64,000 nucleotides of DNA from an uncultured Bacteroidaceae bacterium (GCA_905234735.1 CAJOJA010000015.1:1-64000); one strand, 5' to 3'. Counted from the first letter of the stretch, positions 1 through 8,371 are shown. Notes: generated by a model from the letters alone, not told the origin. Numbers and translations are program-made.

Positions 1-22
1 GTTAACATGATTAAGAGCAAAA

Positions 23-304
23 TTGCCCATGGCAAGTTTGGAGAGGTTTACTTCGTGTCTGGATTACGAAAAGGAACTACCTGCCAACATTCAGATTGTG
101 CCTAATGAAGAACTGATGCCAGCTTATGAGTCGGACTACAACGAAATGAAGGAAAGTTTCATTTATGGGGATGCGCTTAAATTTGACGAGTTATTAAAAA
201 GCTTTGCCCTCGGGGGTCAAACACGCGCGGCTTTTCCAGCAAGGTTACGAATAAGTGAGCGAAAAAGCAAACTATTTGTCCATTTTCGTAAAACATACAT
301 TTGA
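23..304 (+). pseudogene. Remnant of an AbiEii-like nucleotidyltransferase gene (C-terminal part)
   Basis: The frame opens only with a TTG and a stop codon lies just upstream in the same frame (8-10), so the 5' part is missing or degraded. Residues about 21-61 (IQIVPNEELMPAYESDYNEM, then FIYGD...FDELL) resemble the C-terminal end of AbiEii/AbiGii-type nucleotidyltransferase toxins, where a W/Y-x2-DY-x2-M pattern is usual. After LLKSF the translation runs into what looks like intergenic DNA, so the natural stop has also been lost. No antitoxin partner is visible because the window starts here. The family call is from pattern memory only; the broken state is fairly clear. Confidence 0.4.
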
Positions 305-310
305 GCGTCG

Positions 311-412
311 CGTCGCAAACTGCAGCCGTCGGCGATGAACGGACATTCATCGTCGATGAACCAGCGTCCGTCGGCGGTGGATGTCCATTCATCGGTCGGT
401 GTACGAAGTTGT
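311..412. repeat. GC-rich intergenic palindromic repeat element, copy 1
   Basis: Near-palindromic units built on GATGAACGGACATTCATC and GGATGTCCATTCATC occur in both orientations beside CTGCAGCCGTCGG. The reverse complement of the element at 28660-28745 has the same order (CTGCAGCC, then GAACGGACATCC units), so this is a dispersed family. It fills the gap upstream of the helicase promoter. Confidence 0.6.
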
Positions 413-492
413 CTTCGTGAGGTTGGAAATATTGTTTTCCCACGCGCGTATATTTATTAGGTAAGGATGGCGGATATGTCGGGAATTTGTCG

Positions 493-500
493 TACCTTTG
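493..500 (+). promoter_or_regulatory. Bacteroidetes -7 box TACCTTTG
   Basis: TACCTTTG lies 20 bp before the ATG at 521. It would make the longer possible start at 467 untranscribed, which decides the helicase start. Confidence 0.6.
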
Positions 501-520
501 CGCCCAAATTCCAAGAAGAC

Positions 521-2422
521 ATGACAGATTTCAGAGATTTGGGCCTCGGCGACGAGTTGTTGAAGGCCATTGCAGAACAAGGTTACGAACATCCCATGCC
601 TGTGCAGGAGCAGGTTGTCCCTTGGTTGCTGGGCAGCGAACAGCGCGACCTGGTGGCCCTGGCTCAGACGGGTACTGGCAAGACGGCTGCCTTCGGATTG
701 CCTTTGTTACAACGACTGATGACGGAGTGTTCCGAATATTCTGATTATTCCGAATCTTCTGAATATTCTGAACCGTCGGATTTCTTCAAAAGGTCTGACT
801 ATCCGAGGATAGTCATCTTGAGTCCCACGCGCGAACTTTGTCTGCAGATAGCCGACGACCTGCAGGGCTTTGCCAAATATTTGCCCGAGGTGCGCATACT
901 GGCTGTCTACGGCGGTGCAAACATCGAGCCGCAGATTCGTGCCCTGAAGCACGGAGTGGACATCATCGTGGCCACGCCGGGCCGACTGGTGGACCTGATG
1001 AAGCGCAAGAAGGTGGCCGTGCTGGACGCCGTGCGCTACCTGGTGCTGGACGAGGCCGACGAAATGCTCTCGATGGGTTTCCAGGAAGACCTGGATGCCA
1101 TCCTGGAAGGTGTGCCCGAGGAGCACCGCACGCTGCTCTTCTCCGCCACGATGAGCAAGGAGATAGAGCGCATTGCGAAGAAGTATCTGCGCGATGCCCA
1201 CGAGATACAGATAGGCAGCCGCAACGAGGGGGCCGAGAACGTGAACCACGTCTACTACATGGTGCAGGCCAAGGACAAGTACCTGGCTCTGAAGCGCGTG
1301 GTGGACTACTATCCCAGAATCTACGCCATCATCTTCTGCCGCACTCGGTTGGAGACGCAGGAGGTGGCCGACAAACTCATACGCGACGGCTACAATGCCG
1401 ATGCCCTGCACGGCGAACTGAGCCAACAGCAGCGCGACCTGACGATGCAGCGCTTCCGCCAGCACCGTGTGCAGTTGCTGGTGGCTACTGACGTGGCTGC
1501 ACGCGGACTGGACGTGGACGACCTGACGCACGTCATCAACTACGGTCTGCCCGATGATGTGGAGTACTACACCCATCGCAGCGGCCGTACGGGACGTGCA
1601 GGCAAGAAGGGAACCTCGATAAGTATCGTTCACGTGCGTGAGAAACAGAAGATACGGCAGATAGAACAGGCCATCCAGAAGGAGTTTGTGCGCCAGACCC
1701 TGCCCGAACCGAAGGAAATCTGCGGCAAGCAGCTCTACCACGTCATCGACGAGATAGAGCGCGTGGAGGTGGACGAGGAGCAGATAGCCCCCTTCATGGA
1801 GGACGTGCAGAAGCGCTGGGCCTGGCTCGACAAGGACGACATCGTGAAGCGCATCCTCAGCCGCGAGTTCGGCCGGTTCCTGCGCTACTATGCCAGTGCG
1901 CCGGAGATTGAAGAAGTCAGTGAGAAGGGGCAAGGGACAAAGAGCAAGGATAAAGACGGAAGGAAGGAAAAGCGTAAGAAGGGTGACCATACGGCCGAGG
2001 AGGGCTACACCCGTCTGTTCCTCTCGGTGAGCAAGATAGATGGATTCTTCGCCAAGGAAATCATCAAGCTCATCAACGACAAGGTGAAGGGACAGAAGGT
2101 GGAGATAGGCCGCATCGACCTCCTGAAGAACATCTCCTTCGTGGAGGTGGCCGAGGAGGATGCCGAACGCGTCTTGAAGGGCCTGAAGGGTCTGCGTGTG
2201 AAGGGTCGCGAAATCGTTGTTGACTATGCCGACAACCCCTCCCACAGCCCCTCTTCCCATTCCCCTCGTGGGGGTGAAGGCTCTGCTTTCAAGAGTAAGA
2301 AAAAGGAGAAGAAGAAAGACAAGAAGACTAAGCCCTCGCGCGAAGAGCGCGGCTACACGGAGCCCAGGGGCAAGAAGTATAAGAAAGAAGACTGGATGAA
2401 GTTCCTACACCCTGATGCGTAG
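521..2422 (+). CDS. DEAD-box ATP-dependent RNA helicase with DbpA-type RNA-binding domain
   Basis: This 633-residue protein unwinds RNA using ATP and probably acts in ribosome assembly or RNA turnover. Visible motifs are the Q-motif region at the N terminus, AQTGTGKT (48-55), PTREL, TPGR, DEAD (177-180), SAT (208-210) and HRSGRTGRAG from about 352. A lysine-rich linker follows, then a DbpA-like RRM at about 495-575 (YTRLFLSVSKIDG to IVVDYAD) and a basic tail. In the DbpA family that domain targets 23S rRNA. I start at 521 rather than 467 because the -7 box lies between them. Two oddities are in-frame insertions: a Ser/Glu/Tyr-rich tract at about residues 69-90 between motif I and PTREL, and a proline/serine tract near 572-587 that coincides with a dispersed palindromic repeat. 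Confidence 0.93.
   Translation: MTDFRDLGLGDELLKAIAEQGYEHPMPVQEQVVPWLLGSEQRDLVALAQTGTGKTAAFGLPLLQRLMTECSEYSDYSESSEYSEPSDFFKRSDYPRIVILSPTRELCLQIADDLQGFAKYLPEVRILAVYGGANIEPQIRALKHGVDIIVATPGRLVDLMKRKKVAVLDAVRYLVLDEADEMLSMGFQEDLDAILEGVPEEHRTLLFSATMSKEIERIAKKYLRDAHEIQIGSRNEGAENVNHVYYMVQAKDKYLALKRVVDYYPRIYAIIFCRTRLETQEVADKLIRDGYNADALHGELSQQQRDLTMQRFRQHRVQLLVATDVAARGLDVDDLTHVINYGLPDDVEYYTHRSGRTGRAGKKGTSISIVHVREKQKIRQIEQAIQKEFVRQTLPEPKEICGKQLYHVIDEIERVEVDEEQIAPFMEDVQKRWAWLDKDDIVKRILSREFGRFLRYYASAPEIEEVSEKGQGTKSKDKDGRKEKRKKGDHTAEEGYTRLFLSVSKIDGFFAKEIIKLINDKVKGQKVEIGRIDLLKNISFVEVAEEDAERVLKGLKGLRVKGREIVVDYADNPSHSPSSHSPRGGEGSAFKSKKKEKKKDKKTKPSREERGYTEPRGKKYKKEDWMKFLHPDA
728..778 (+). repeat. In-frame tandem low-complexity repeat inside the helicase gene
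   Basis: Variants of TCTGAATAT/TCCGAATCT repeat about every 9 bp and encode a SEYSDYSESSEYSEPSD-type tract. The tract interrupts the normally short segment between helicase motifs I and Ia. Confidence 0.6.
2235..2280. repeat. C/G-rich palindromic repeat inside helicase CDS
   Basis: CCCCTCCCACAGCCCCTCTTCC followed closely by CCCCTCGTGGGGGTG belongs to the family also seen at 5649, 6521, 21861, 21953, 22535 and 43768. It is in frame and encodes a Pro/Ser/Gly-rich stretch. Confidence 0.55.
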
Positions 2423-2436
2423 GCACTTCATCCAGT
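2391..2436. terminator. Perfect hairpin spanning the helicase stop codon
   Basis: ACTGGATGAAGT (2391-2402) pairs perfectly with ACTTCATCCAGT (2425-2436), with an inner CCTAC/GTAGG pair. The TAG stop lies in the inner arm. There is no U-run on either side, so it may be a 3'-end-stabilising or bidirectional transcript-separating structure rather than a classical terminator. Confidence 0.45.
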
Positions 2437-2463
2437 CGGCAGTTCGCAGGACTTGAGAAAACC

Positions 2464-4023
2464 CTATCGGTTGAGGTATTTCCTGCCGTTGCGGATGTAA
2501 ACTCCCTTGTTGCGTGTGGAGCCAGTGGATGTGGCTGGTTCGAGGATGCGTCGGCCCGAGAGGTCGTAGCAGCTCGGATCGGCCGATTTGTTGTTTGCCA
2601 CGTCAATATTCTGAATGCCATCCTCGCCGCGGTCAATCATGAAGATGAACGTGTTGAGACTGCGCTCGGGCAGAGGGATAGTCAGTTCGCTCACGGGCTC
2701 GTCGATGGCGATGGGTGTCTCCTTGCAGAGGGACTCGTTGGACGTGGAGAGCAGATGCACACCGCTCTTCACCTTCACGGGCAGGAGTAGCCTCAGGTTG
2801 TTGCCAGTTCCTGTGGTGTCGATGGCCATGACGATGAGCGAATCGCCCTTGATGTAGGCCGAGTTCTCGAAGTAGGCATTTGTGGCAATAGCCACGTTGG
2901 CACGGGTGTTGAGGCGGGTGGAGTTGGTGAGGTGCTTGGAGAAGTGCGACATGACGTAGGCGCGCGGCAGCAGTTTGTTCTTGCCGTTGCCAGGCATGTG
3001 CTGCTCTTCGCCAGTCCCCACAAACGACCAGTGGGCGCGCATGTACCAGTAGATGTAGGCATTGCAGCCTGCCAGCAGACATTCGTTGACCTCCTCGGCA
3101 AAGAGCAGCTGTTCGTGCCACGTGGGCAGTCCGTTGTGGTTGCCGATGTTGTCCACCGAGTGCTCCGTCATCCACACCTCTTTGCCGTACTTGGCGGCAA
3201 GGGTGGCAGCATCCTTCAGATTTCCCTTGTCCAGAGGAGCGTGACCGTAGATGTGTCCGGCAATGATGTCAATCTGCTTGCGTGCCGTCGTGTCGTTCAG
3301 CAGGGCATTGGAGTATTTGGGATCGAATCCCAGAGGTTCGGCACTAATCAGGCGCACGCCATCGTAGGTCTCACGGTCGAGCAGGTGGGCATAGTTCTTG
3401 ACGAGGTTGACCTGCTGCTGGGGGGTGTAGAGACAACCGGAGTAGTCCACCCACCAGTCGGGTTCGTTCTGTACGGACACGGCATCGACGTCCACCCCCT
3501 TCGATTTCATGTACTTCAGGAAGGTGTTCATCCAGGGGAAGAACTTCTCGTAGCAGTCCTCGCGCAGTTCGCCGCGCTGGTAGCCTTGCTCTTCGTTGTT
3601 GCCCCCTTGAGCCGTACCGTTGGTCTTGTATTCGCCTGGTGGCGACCAGGGCGTGCCGAAGACAATGCCGCCGCGTCGCTTAACGATTTTGGCCGAGGGC
3701 ACAGAACCCTGCCAATCGTAGGGCGAGTCCCAGTTGCCCCACTCGGGCACAACGATGTCGCCCACGAAGTTTGGCGAGATTTCCATGCGCATGATGTTCA
3801 GTCCTATCTTCGACTGTGGCCCATAGAGCAAGCTCACGGGCTGTGTGTCGGTGGCATAGGGGCACATGGCACCGTCGCAGCAGGCGGCACCAAAGCCCGT
3901 TATCGTCTGACAGGGGGTGTCGGTCACTACTACGGTGATGGTTTTGGCCTGAATGTCCGTAGTGAGGGATGCGGCAAGCAATGTGGCAGCCAGTGTGGTA
4001 CGGGTTAGAACGGAGGTTGACAT
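2464..4023 (-). CDS. Secreted glycoside hydrolase family 30 enzyme
   Basis: A 519-residue exported beta-glycosidase of the GH30 type (glucosylceramidase, beta-1,6-glucanase or glucuronoxylanase-like). An N-terminal signal peptide ends near QAKTITV. The opening TITGFGAACCDGA is the usual GH30 start of the barrel. The acid/base is the Glu in VQNEPDW (E187) and the nucleophile the Glu in VWMTEHS (E287), spaced as in the family. The C terminus carries the tail YDLSGRRI...NKGVYIRNGRKYLNR, shared with three other exported proteins here. I infer that the tail directs export or surface attachment. It lies 18 bp after the GNAT gene and is probably co-transcribed with it. Substrate cannot be told from sequence. 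Confidence 0.87.
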   Translation of the reverse strand: MSTSVLTRTTLAATLLAASLTTDIQAKTITVVVTDTPCQTITGFGAACCDGAMCPYATDTQPVSLLYGPQSKIGLNIMRMEISPNFVGDIVVPEWGNWDSPYDWQGSVPSAKIVKRRGGIVFGTPWSPPGEYKTNGTAQGGNNEEQGYQRGELREDCYEKFFPWMNTFLKYMKSKGVDVDAVSVQNEPDWWVDYSGCLYTPQQQVNLVKNYAHLLDRETYDGVRLISAEPLGFDPKYSNALLNDTTARKQIDIIAGHIYGHAPLDKGNLKDAATLAAKYGKEVWMTEHSVDNIGNHNGLPTWHEQLLFAEEVNECLLAGCNAYIYWYMRAHWSFVGTGEEQHMPGNGKNKLLPRAYVMSHFSKHLTNSTRLNTRANVAIATNAYFENSAYIKGDSLIVMAIDTTGTGNNLRLLLPVKVKSGVHLLSTSNESLCKETPIAIDEPVSELTIPLPERSLNTFIFMIDRGEDGIQNIDVANNKSADPSCYDLSGRRILEPATSTGSTRNKGVYIRNGRKYLNR

Positions 4024-4041
4024 TCTTTTCGTTTTATAATA

Positions 4042-4515
4042 TTAATAATTGTGTTTCAGCTTGATTTCCATAGTCGTTTTCTGTACTTGCATGCCCATGT
4101 TCTTGTAGAAGTGCCAGGCGGGGTCGTTGCCCTCCCAGACGTTTAGGGTGATGTTGTCGCAGCCAATCGACGTTGCATAGTCGCGCACGTATTCGTACAA
4201 GGCCTTGCCTACGTGTTTGCCGCGGGCACGCTCGTCCACACAAATGTCATCGATGTACAGCGTCTTGACGTCCTCCAACAATAGGTTGTCCTTGACCTCA
4301 GAGACTTGACAGAAGGCATGGCCCAGCACTTCTCCGTCCACGTAGACGAAGACGGGTTTGCTGTCGTCGTTGAGCAGCGATTCCAGTTCTTGTTCGCTGT
4401 ATTTCGTTGTGTGGGGTTTGAACAGGTCGGGGCGTATCGTGTGATGCACCATGTTCACCTGGTGCAACAGTTCGATGATGCGCCCGATGTCTTCTTTGCT
4501 TGCTTTTCGAAGCAT
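4042..4515 (-). CDS. GNAT family N-acetyltransferase
   Basis: A 157-residue acetyl-CoA-dependent acyltransferase. The GNAT fold shows as the N-terminal MLRKASKEDIGRIIELL, the central beta-strand LYIDDICVDERARGKHVGKALYEYV with the acetyl-CoA pyrophosphate loop (R-x2-G-x-G/A variant RGKHVG), and the C-terminal NVWEGNDPAWHFYKNMGMQV. The acceptor is unknown. A -7 box lies 21 bp upstream and GH30 follows 18 bp downstream, so the two probably share a transcript, though a functional link is not evident. Confidence 0.85.
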   Translation of the reverse strand: MLRKASKEDIGRIIELLHQVNMVHHTIRPDLFKPHTTKYSEQELESLLNDDSKPVFVYVDGEVLGHAFCQVSEVKDNLLLEDVKTLYIDDICVDERARGKHVGKALYEYVRDYATSIGCDNITLNVWEGNDPAWHFYKNMGMQVQKTTMEIKLKHNY

Positions 4516-4535
4516 AATTTAAGTATTATCGTACG

Positions 4536-4543
4536 CAAAGGTA
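4536..4543 (-). promoter_or_regulatory. -7 box (TACCTTTG on minus strand)
   Basis: CAAAGGTA on the plus strand reads TACCTTTG on the minus strand, 21 bp before the GNAT start at 4515. Confidence 0.6.
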
Positions 4544-4618
4544 CGAAGATTCCGGAGCATATCCAAATCAATCTTATTTTTTTAAGGCGCATATATCATG
4601 AAAATGCCAGGAAATTAC

Positions 4619-4626
4619 TAACTTTG
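4619..4626 (+). promoter_or_regulatory. -7 box TAACTTTG
   Basis: TAACTTTG lies 44 bp upstream of the SGNH hydrolase ATG at 4671. Confidence 0.55.
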
Positions 4627-4670
4627 CGCAGTTATTACCATAGATTCGACTCCAAATAACAGATACTGAG

Positions 4671-5372
4671 ATGAAAAGAAGAACCAAAATTGCGTTCGTT
4701 TGCCTACTGGCATTCCTGGCCATAGCCCCTGCAGCCGTAGCCCAGGATGCCACATTCGAGGGCAAGACGATGGTGGTCATAGGCGACAGCTACGTGCGCA
4801 ACCACCGCCGCCCCGTGGAAGAGACGTGGCACGCACGAGTGGCCGCACGACTGGGTATGAACTACCGCAACTACGGGCGTAACGGCAACTGCATCGCCTT
4901 CGACCGCACAGACCGGGGATTCGGGAAGAGTATGCTGGAACGCTACCATGAGATGACGGACACGGCGGACTTCGTGCTCGTCATTGCCGGTCACAATGAT
5001 GCGTACAAGGTGCTGAACAGCCAGGACACGCTGGCGCTGTTCCGACAGCGACTGGACTCGCTCTGCACGAGACTCCGCGCCAAGTATCCGCAGGCGGCTA
5101 TCGGTTTCGTCACGCCGTGGGCCGTGGAGCGCCCCGGCTTTGCCGAGGTCTCGGCTTCCATCCGCGAGATATGTGCCAGGCATGGGTTCCCCGTGCTTGA
5201 TGCAGCACGCACCAGTGGCATCCGACCGATGGACGCAGACTTCCGCCACCGCTATTTCCAGGCAGACAAGGACGAAGCCCACCTCAATGCCGACGGCCAC
5301 GCTCTGCTCCTGGATTGGGGAGAGCAATTCCTGCGGCGAATGAACCACTCAAGAGACAATGTCACGGACTAA
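4671..5372 (+). CDS. Secreted SGNH/GDSL-family hydrolase
   Basis: A 233-residue exported esterase or acylhydrolase. A signal peptide covers about residues 1-25 (IAFVCLLAFLAIAPAAVAQ). The SGNH blocks are visible in order: VVIGDSYV with the nucleophile Ser, YGRNGNC for the Gly block, VIAGHND for the Asn block, and DEAHLNADGH with the catalytic Asp/His. Substrates in the family include acetylated polysaccharides and lipids. The last 14 bp overlap the start of the cytochrome assembly gene, which suggests translational coupling without an obvious functional link. Confidence 0.85.
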   Translation: MKRRTKIAFVCLLAFLAIAPAAVAQDATFEGKTMVVIGDSYVRNHRRPVEETWHARVAARLGMNYRNYGRNGNCIAFDRTDRGFGKSMLERYHEMTDTADFVLVIAGHNDAYKVLNSQDTLALFRQRLDSLCTRLRAKYPQAAIGFVTPWAVERPGFAEVSASIREICARHGFPVLDAARTSGIRPMDADFRHRYFQADKDEAHLNADGHALLLDWGEQFLRRMNHSRDNVTD

Positions 5373-6861
5373 ACCATATACTATGCGAGAGGGCTTCCTC
5401 ATCGGAGGAGGCCTCATCATTGTGGGACTGCTGCTCGAAGCGATTGTCGGTCCTGTCGATTGGGGGACCTTCCGCTGGCCTGTAAACGGGGTGGTGATGG
5501 GCCTCTTTCTAATGCTCATTGGGGCCATGCATCTGCTCCAGAAGAGGGTGTATGTCTTTCAGTTCATGGGTACCAGCAAGGCGGCTGTACCTGCGCTGGT
5601 GTACGTCGTCGTGCTGACGGTCGTCATGGGATTGGTGCCGCAGAAAAGCCTCACCCCCGGCCCCTCTTCAATGGGCGAGGGGAGTTTCTGGATCAACTAT
5701 ATGTTGAATTTCTGGCCCTTTGTACTCACTTACGTCTATATCGATGTGATTCTGGGACTGGCAGTCATTCGTCAGGTTAAGACGTGGGCGGCCAATCATT
5801 TTTCACTCTCCACTTTTCGCTTTTCACTCTTGTCACACCTTGGTCTGTTCCTTGCCATGACTGCCGCCACGCTGGGCAATGCCGATATGCAACGGCTGAA
5901 GATGATTGTGGTGAGGGGCGAAGCGGAATGGCGGGCGATGACCCCGCAGTTGCAGGTGGTGGAGATGCCTATTGCCATTGAGCTCAGAGAGTTCATCATG
6001 GAGGTGTACGACAATGGCAAACCCAAGCGCTATGCCTCGGACGTTCAGATACTGACGCGGACGGGCAAGAGCATCCATGCCATCGTGGAGGTGAACAAAC
6101 CCGTGAAGGTGGAGGGCTGGAAGATTTATCAGTATAGCTACGACACCCAGAAGGGTCCCATGAGCCAGACCTCGATACTGGAGCTTGTGTGCGACCCGTG
6201 GTTGCCAGTTGTCTATGTGGGCATCTACCTGATGCTGGCTGGTGCGGTGTGCTTCATGTTGCGTTCCATACCCTGGGCTGGCGGATGGCGACGGGCCAGG
6301 GAACACCCCAGGCGTGCACTCTCGATAGCGGTGCTGATAGGCGCGGTCTTCTTCTGTGTCCACCACTTCATGCCCATCCTCCATTCCGACACCCTGGTAC
6401 CTGCCCTGCAGAGTCCGTGGTTCAGGCCTCACATCATCGCCTACATGCTGGCCTACACGCTGATGGGCTCTGCCGCCGTCATGGCTCTGTATCAATTGGT
6501 TAGAGACCGTGCTCTTAGTTCCTCACCCCTTACTGTCTCCTCCCCTCGGGGAGGTCGGGAGGGGGTAGGCTCACTCGTTTTTGTCGGTCTTTCGCTGATT
6601 ACCATCGGCATGCTCTTCGGTGCCCTCTGGGCCAAGGAGGCGTGGGGGCACTACTGGTCGTGGGATCCCAAGGAGACGTGGGCCGCCATCACCTGGTTCT
6701 CCTATCTGGTGTTTGTGCATTATCGACAAATACCTGCTCACAAGCCGAAGCTTGCGCTGTGGCTGTTGCTCATCTCGTTCGCACTGCTGCAGATGTGCTG
6801 GTGGGGCATCAAATTCCTGCCCTCTGCCCAGGAAACCAGCGTACACGTTTACGGTACGTAG
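5359..6861 (+). CDS. Cytochrome c biogenesis protein, fused ResB-like and CcsA parts
   Basis: A 500-residue multipass inner-membrane protein for haem delivery and ligation to c-type cytochromes (system II). The N-terminal half has four hydrophobic segments followed by a ResB-like periplasmic region (about 185-285, IELREFIMEVYDNGKPKRYASD). The C-terminal half carries the CcsA haem-handling signature WGHYWSWDPKETWA at about 428-441. Three stretches look like dispersed repeats read in frame: KSLTPGPSSMGEG (from 5649), NHFSLSTFRFSLLSH (from 5798) and SSSPLTVSSPRGGREGVGS (from 6521), all in loops between membrane segments. It is shorter than fused CcsBA proteins. No cytochrome gene is adjacent. 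Confidence 0.85.
   Translation: MSRTKPYTMREGFLIGGGLIIVGLLLEAIVGPVDWGTFRWPVNGVVMGLFLMLIGAMHLLQKRVYVFQFMGTSKAAVPALVYVVVLTVVMGLVPQKSLTPGPSSMGEGSFWINYMLNFWPFVLTYVYIDVILGLAVIRQVKTWAANHFSLSTFRFSLLSHLGLFLAMTAATLGNADMQRLKMIVVRGEAEWRAMTPQLQVVEMPIAIELREFIMEVYDNGKPKRYASDVQILTRTGKSIHAIVEVNKPVKVEGWKIYQYSYDTQKGPMSQTSILELVCDPWLPVVYVGIYLMLAGAVCFMLRSIPWAGGWRRAREHPRRALSIAVLIGAVFFCVHHFMPILHSDTLVPALQSPWFRPHIIAYMLAYTLMGSAAVMALYQLVRDRALSSSPLTVSSPRGGREGVGSLVFVGLSLITIGMLFGALWAKEAWGHYWSWDPKETWAAITWFSYLVFVHYRQIPAHKPKLALWLLLISFALLQMCWWGIKFLPSAQETSVHVYGT
5649..5684. repeat. C/G-rich palindromic repeat, in frame
   Basis: CCTCACCCCCGGCCCCTCTT then GGGCGAGGGGAG. Same family as the copies at 2235 and 6521; it encodes a loop of the cytochrome assembly protein. 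Confidence 0.6.
5798..5838. repeat. A/T-rich 'TTTTCACTCT' repeat, in frame
   Basis: Runs of TTTTTCACTCTCCACTTTTC and TTTTCACTCTTG resemble the intergenic TTTTCAACTTTCAA element at 56166 and 57093. Here it encodes NHFSLSTFRFSLLSH. Confidence 0.45.
6521..6570. repeat. C/G-rich palindromic repeat, in frame
   Basis: CCTCACCCCTTACTGTCTCC followed by TCCCCTCGGGGAGGTCGGGA; the inner CCCCTCGGGGAGG part is palindromic. It encodes a soluble loop before the last CcsA segments. Confidence 0.6.
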
Positions 6862-6874
6862 CCGCGAGTCGGCT

Positions 6875-7825
6875 TCAGTTCCGATTCTGGGTTGGTTCCG
6901 ACTTGCGATACAGATAAGCCACAGCCGCTCCGGACAGATTGTGCCAGACGCTGAAGACGGCACCGGGAATGGTGGCAAGCGGGTAGGCAGCAAAATGTAT
7001 GGTTGCCAGGCTGCTGGCCAATCCGGAGTTCTGCATGCCCACCTCGATGGATATGGCCCGCTTCTTGGGTTCTGAGAGTTTCAACCATCGTCCTATCAGG
7101 TAGCCAAGGCCCAGTCCGCAAACGTTGTGGAGCATGACCACCAGCACAATCAGCAGTCCGCCGGCCAGCAGCTTGTCGGCGTTGGCCGAGACGACGATGG
7201 CGACAATGAAGGCAATGGCTATCGACGAGAAGGCCGGAAGAAAGTCCGTTGCCCTTTCCGTGAACTTGGGCCAGAGCCACTTCACCAGTAAACCGACGAC
7301 GATGGGGAGTATGACCACCCAGAGGATGCTCAGCAACATGCCCGCCACATCCACGTCGACACTCTTTCCGGCCAGGGCCCAGGTCAGCAAGGGTGTCAGC
7401 AACGGGGCAAGTAGGGTGGAAACGCCGGTCATGCCGACCGACAGCGCAAGGTCGCCCCGGGCCAGGTAGGTGATGACGTTGGAAGCCGTTCCGCCCGGAC
7501 AGCAGCCCACCAGCACTACGCCCAGGGCCAGCGCTTCGTCGAGTGCAAAGATGCGGGTCAGCCCCCAGGCCAGCAGCGGCATGACAGTGAACTGTGCCAG
7601 ACAGCCCGTAGCGACATCCTTCGGACGGGCAAAGACAATCTTGAAGTCCTGGAGGTTCAGCGTCAGTCCCATGCCGAACATGACCACGCCCAGCAGATAG
7701 TTGATGACCTTCGGGCGTATCGTTTCCAGCACATCGGGGAACACCAGTGCCAGCACGGCAGCGGCCAGCACCAGTAGACCCATGTATGTTGATATCCAAT
7801 GGCAGAGTTTGCGAATCATAGTCAT
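6875..7825 (-). CDS. Bile acid:sodium symporter (BASS) family transporter
   Basis: A 316-residue inner-membrane carrier with about nine or ten hydrophobic helices. Family marks include VMFGMGLTL near the first crossing region, the GCCPGGTASN motif at about 108-117 (the unwound helix that helps form the sodium sites), and TGVSTLLAPLLTPLLTW. Members move organic anions such as bile acids, pantoate or keto acids with sodium; the substrate here is not readable. It starts 15 bp after the stop of the acetyltransferase gene, so the two are probably one transcript. Confidence 0.87.
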   Translation of the reverse strand: MTMIRKLCHWISTYMGLLVLAAAVLALVFPDVLETIRPKVINYLLGVVMFGMGLTLNLQDFKIVFARPKDVATGCLAQFTVMPLLAWGLTRIFALDEALALGVVLVGCCPGGTASNVITYLARGDLALSVGMTGVSTLLAPLLTPLLTWALAGKSVDVDVAGMLLSILWVVILPIVVGLLVKWLWPKFTERATDFLPAFSSIAIAFIVAIVVSANADKLLAGGLLIVLVVMLHNVCGLGLGYLIGRWLKLSEPKKRAISIEVGMQNSGLASSLATIHFAAYPLATIPGAVFSVWHNLSGAAVAYLYRKSEPTQNRN

Positions 7826-7840
7826 GCGTTTTTCCAGTTT

Positions 7841-8371
7841 CTATCGACAGTTGGGGGCGGCTAACAGTTTCTCCATCCAGACAATGTCGTACCAGCGACC
7901 GAATTTCTTGCCACACGCGTGGAAATGTGCCACCTGGGCATACCCCAGATGCTCGTGGAAGCGGATGCTGTCAAGTGTCAGGTATTCGTCCTCTGCCTCC
8001 GTGTAGGCGATGCAGGCGTTCATGTTCAGGATGCCCTGTTGCCTTAGCCGCGATTCCAGGGCCTGGTGAAGTTGTTTGCCGATGCCTTTGCCCCGCTCGT
8101 CCATGCTCACATAGATGGAGGTCTCAACCGCCCACTGGAAGGCCGCCCGCTCTCTGAACAGACTGGCATAGGCATAGCCCAGGATGCGTCCGTCGGCCTC
8201 GGCCACCAACCAGGGATAGCGTTGGGTGACATTCACTATCCGCCCGGTGAAATTCTCCAGCGTAGGCACTTCGTATTCGAAGGTGATGGCCGTATGCTCC
8301 ACGTATGGGGCATAGATGGCCAACAGTCTGGCTGCATCTTCCGTCCGAACCTGTCTGATGAGGTTTGTCAT
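7841..8371 (-). CDS. GNAT acetyltransferase, phosphinothricin/methionine-sulfoximine type
   Basis: A 176-residue acetyltransferase resembling the Pat/MnaT group that acetylates amino groups of amino-acid analogues. Marks are IRQVRTEDAARLLAIYAPYVEHTAITFEYE at the N terminus, SIYVSMDERGKGIGKQLHQALE with the acetyl-CoA loop RGKGIG, and the terminal FHEHLGYAQVAHFHACGKKFGRWYDIVWME, typical of the subgroup. I use the ATG at 8369-8371; a GTG four codons upstream is possible. It lies between GH43 and the BASS transporter with short gaps on both sides. Confidence 0.85.
   Translation of the reverse strand: MTNLIRQVRTEDAARLLAIYAPYVEHTAITFEYEVPTLENFTGRIVNVTQRYPWLVAEADGRILGYAYASLFRERAAFQWAVETSIYVSMDERGKGIGKQLHQALESRLRQQGILNMNACIAYTEAEDEYLTLDSIRFHEHLGYAQVAHFHACGKKFGRWYDIVWMEKLLAAPNCR

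Noticed and set aside
467-520. Upstream start for the helicase (18 extra residues)
   Set aside because: A TACCTTTG -7 box lies inside this segment, so transcripts would begin after it.
707-2260. Long minus-strand reading frame opposite the DEAD-box helicase (517 codons)
   Set aside because: His/Leu/Val-rich, no family resemblance, no promoter, and wholly opposite a certain gene; an antisense shadow of biased codons.
2932-4008. Plus-strand 358-codon frame opposite GH30
   Set aside because: No motif and no promoter; GH30 catalytic residues lie on the other strand.
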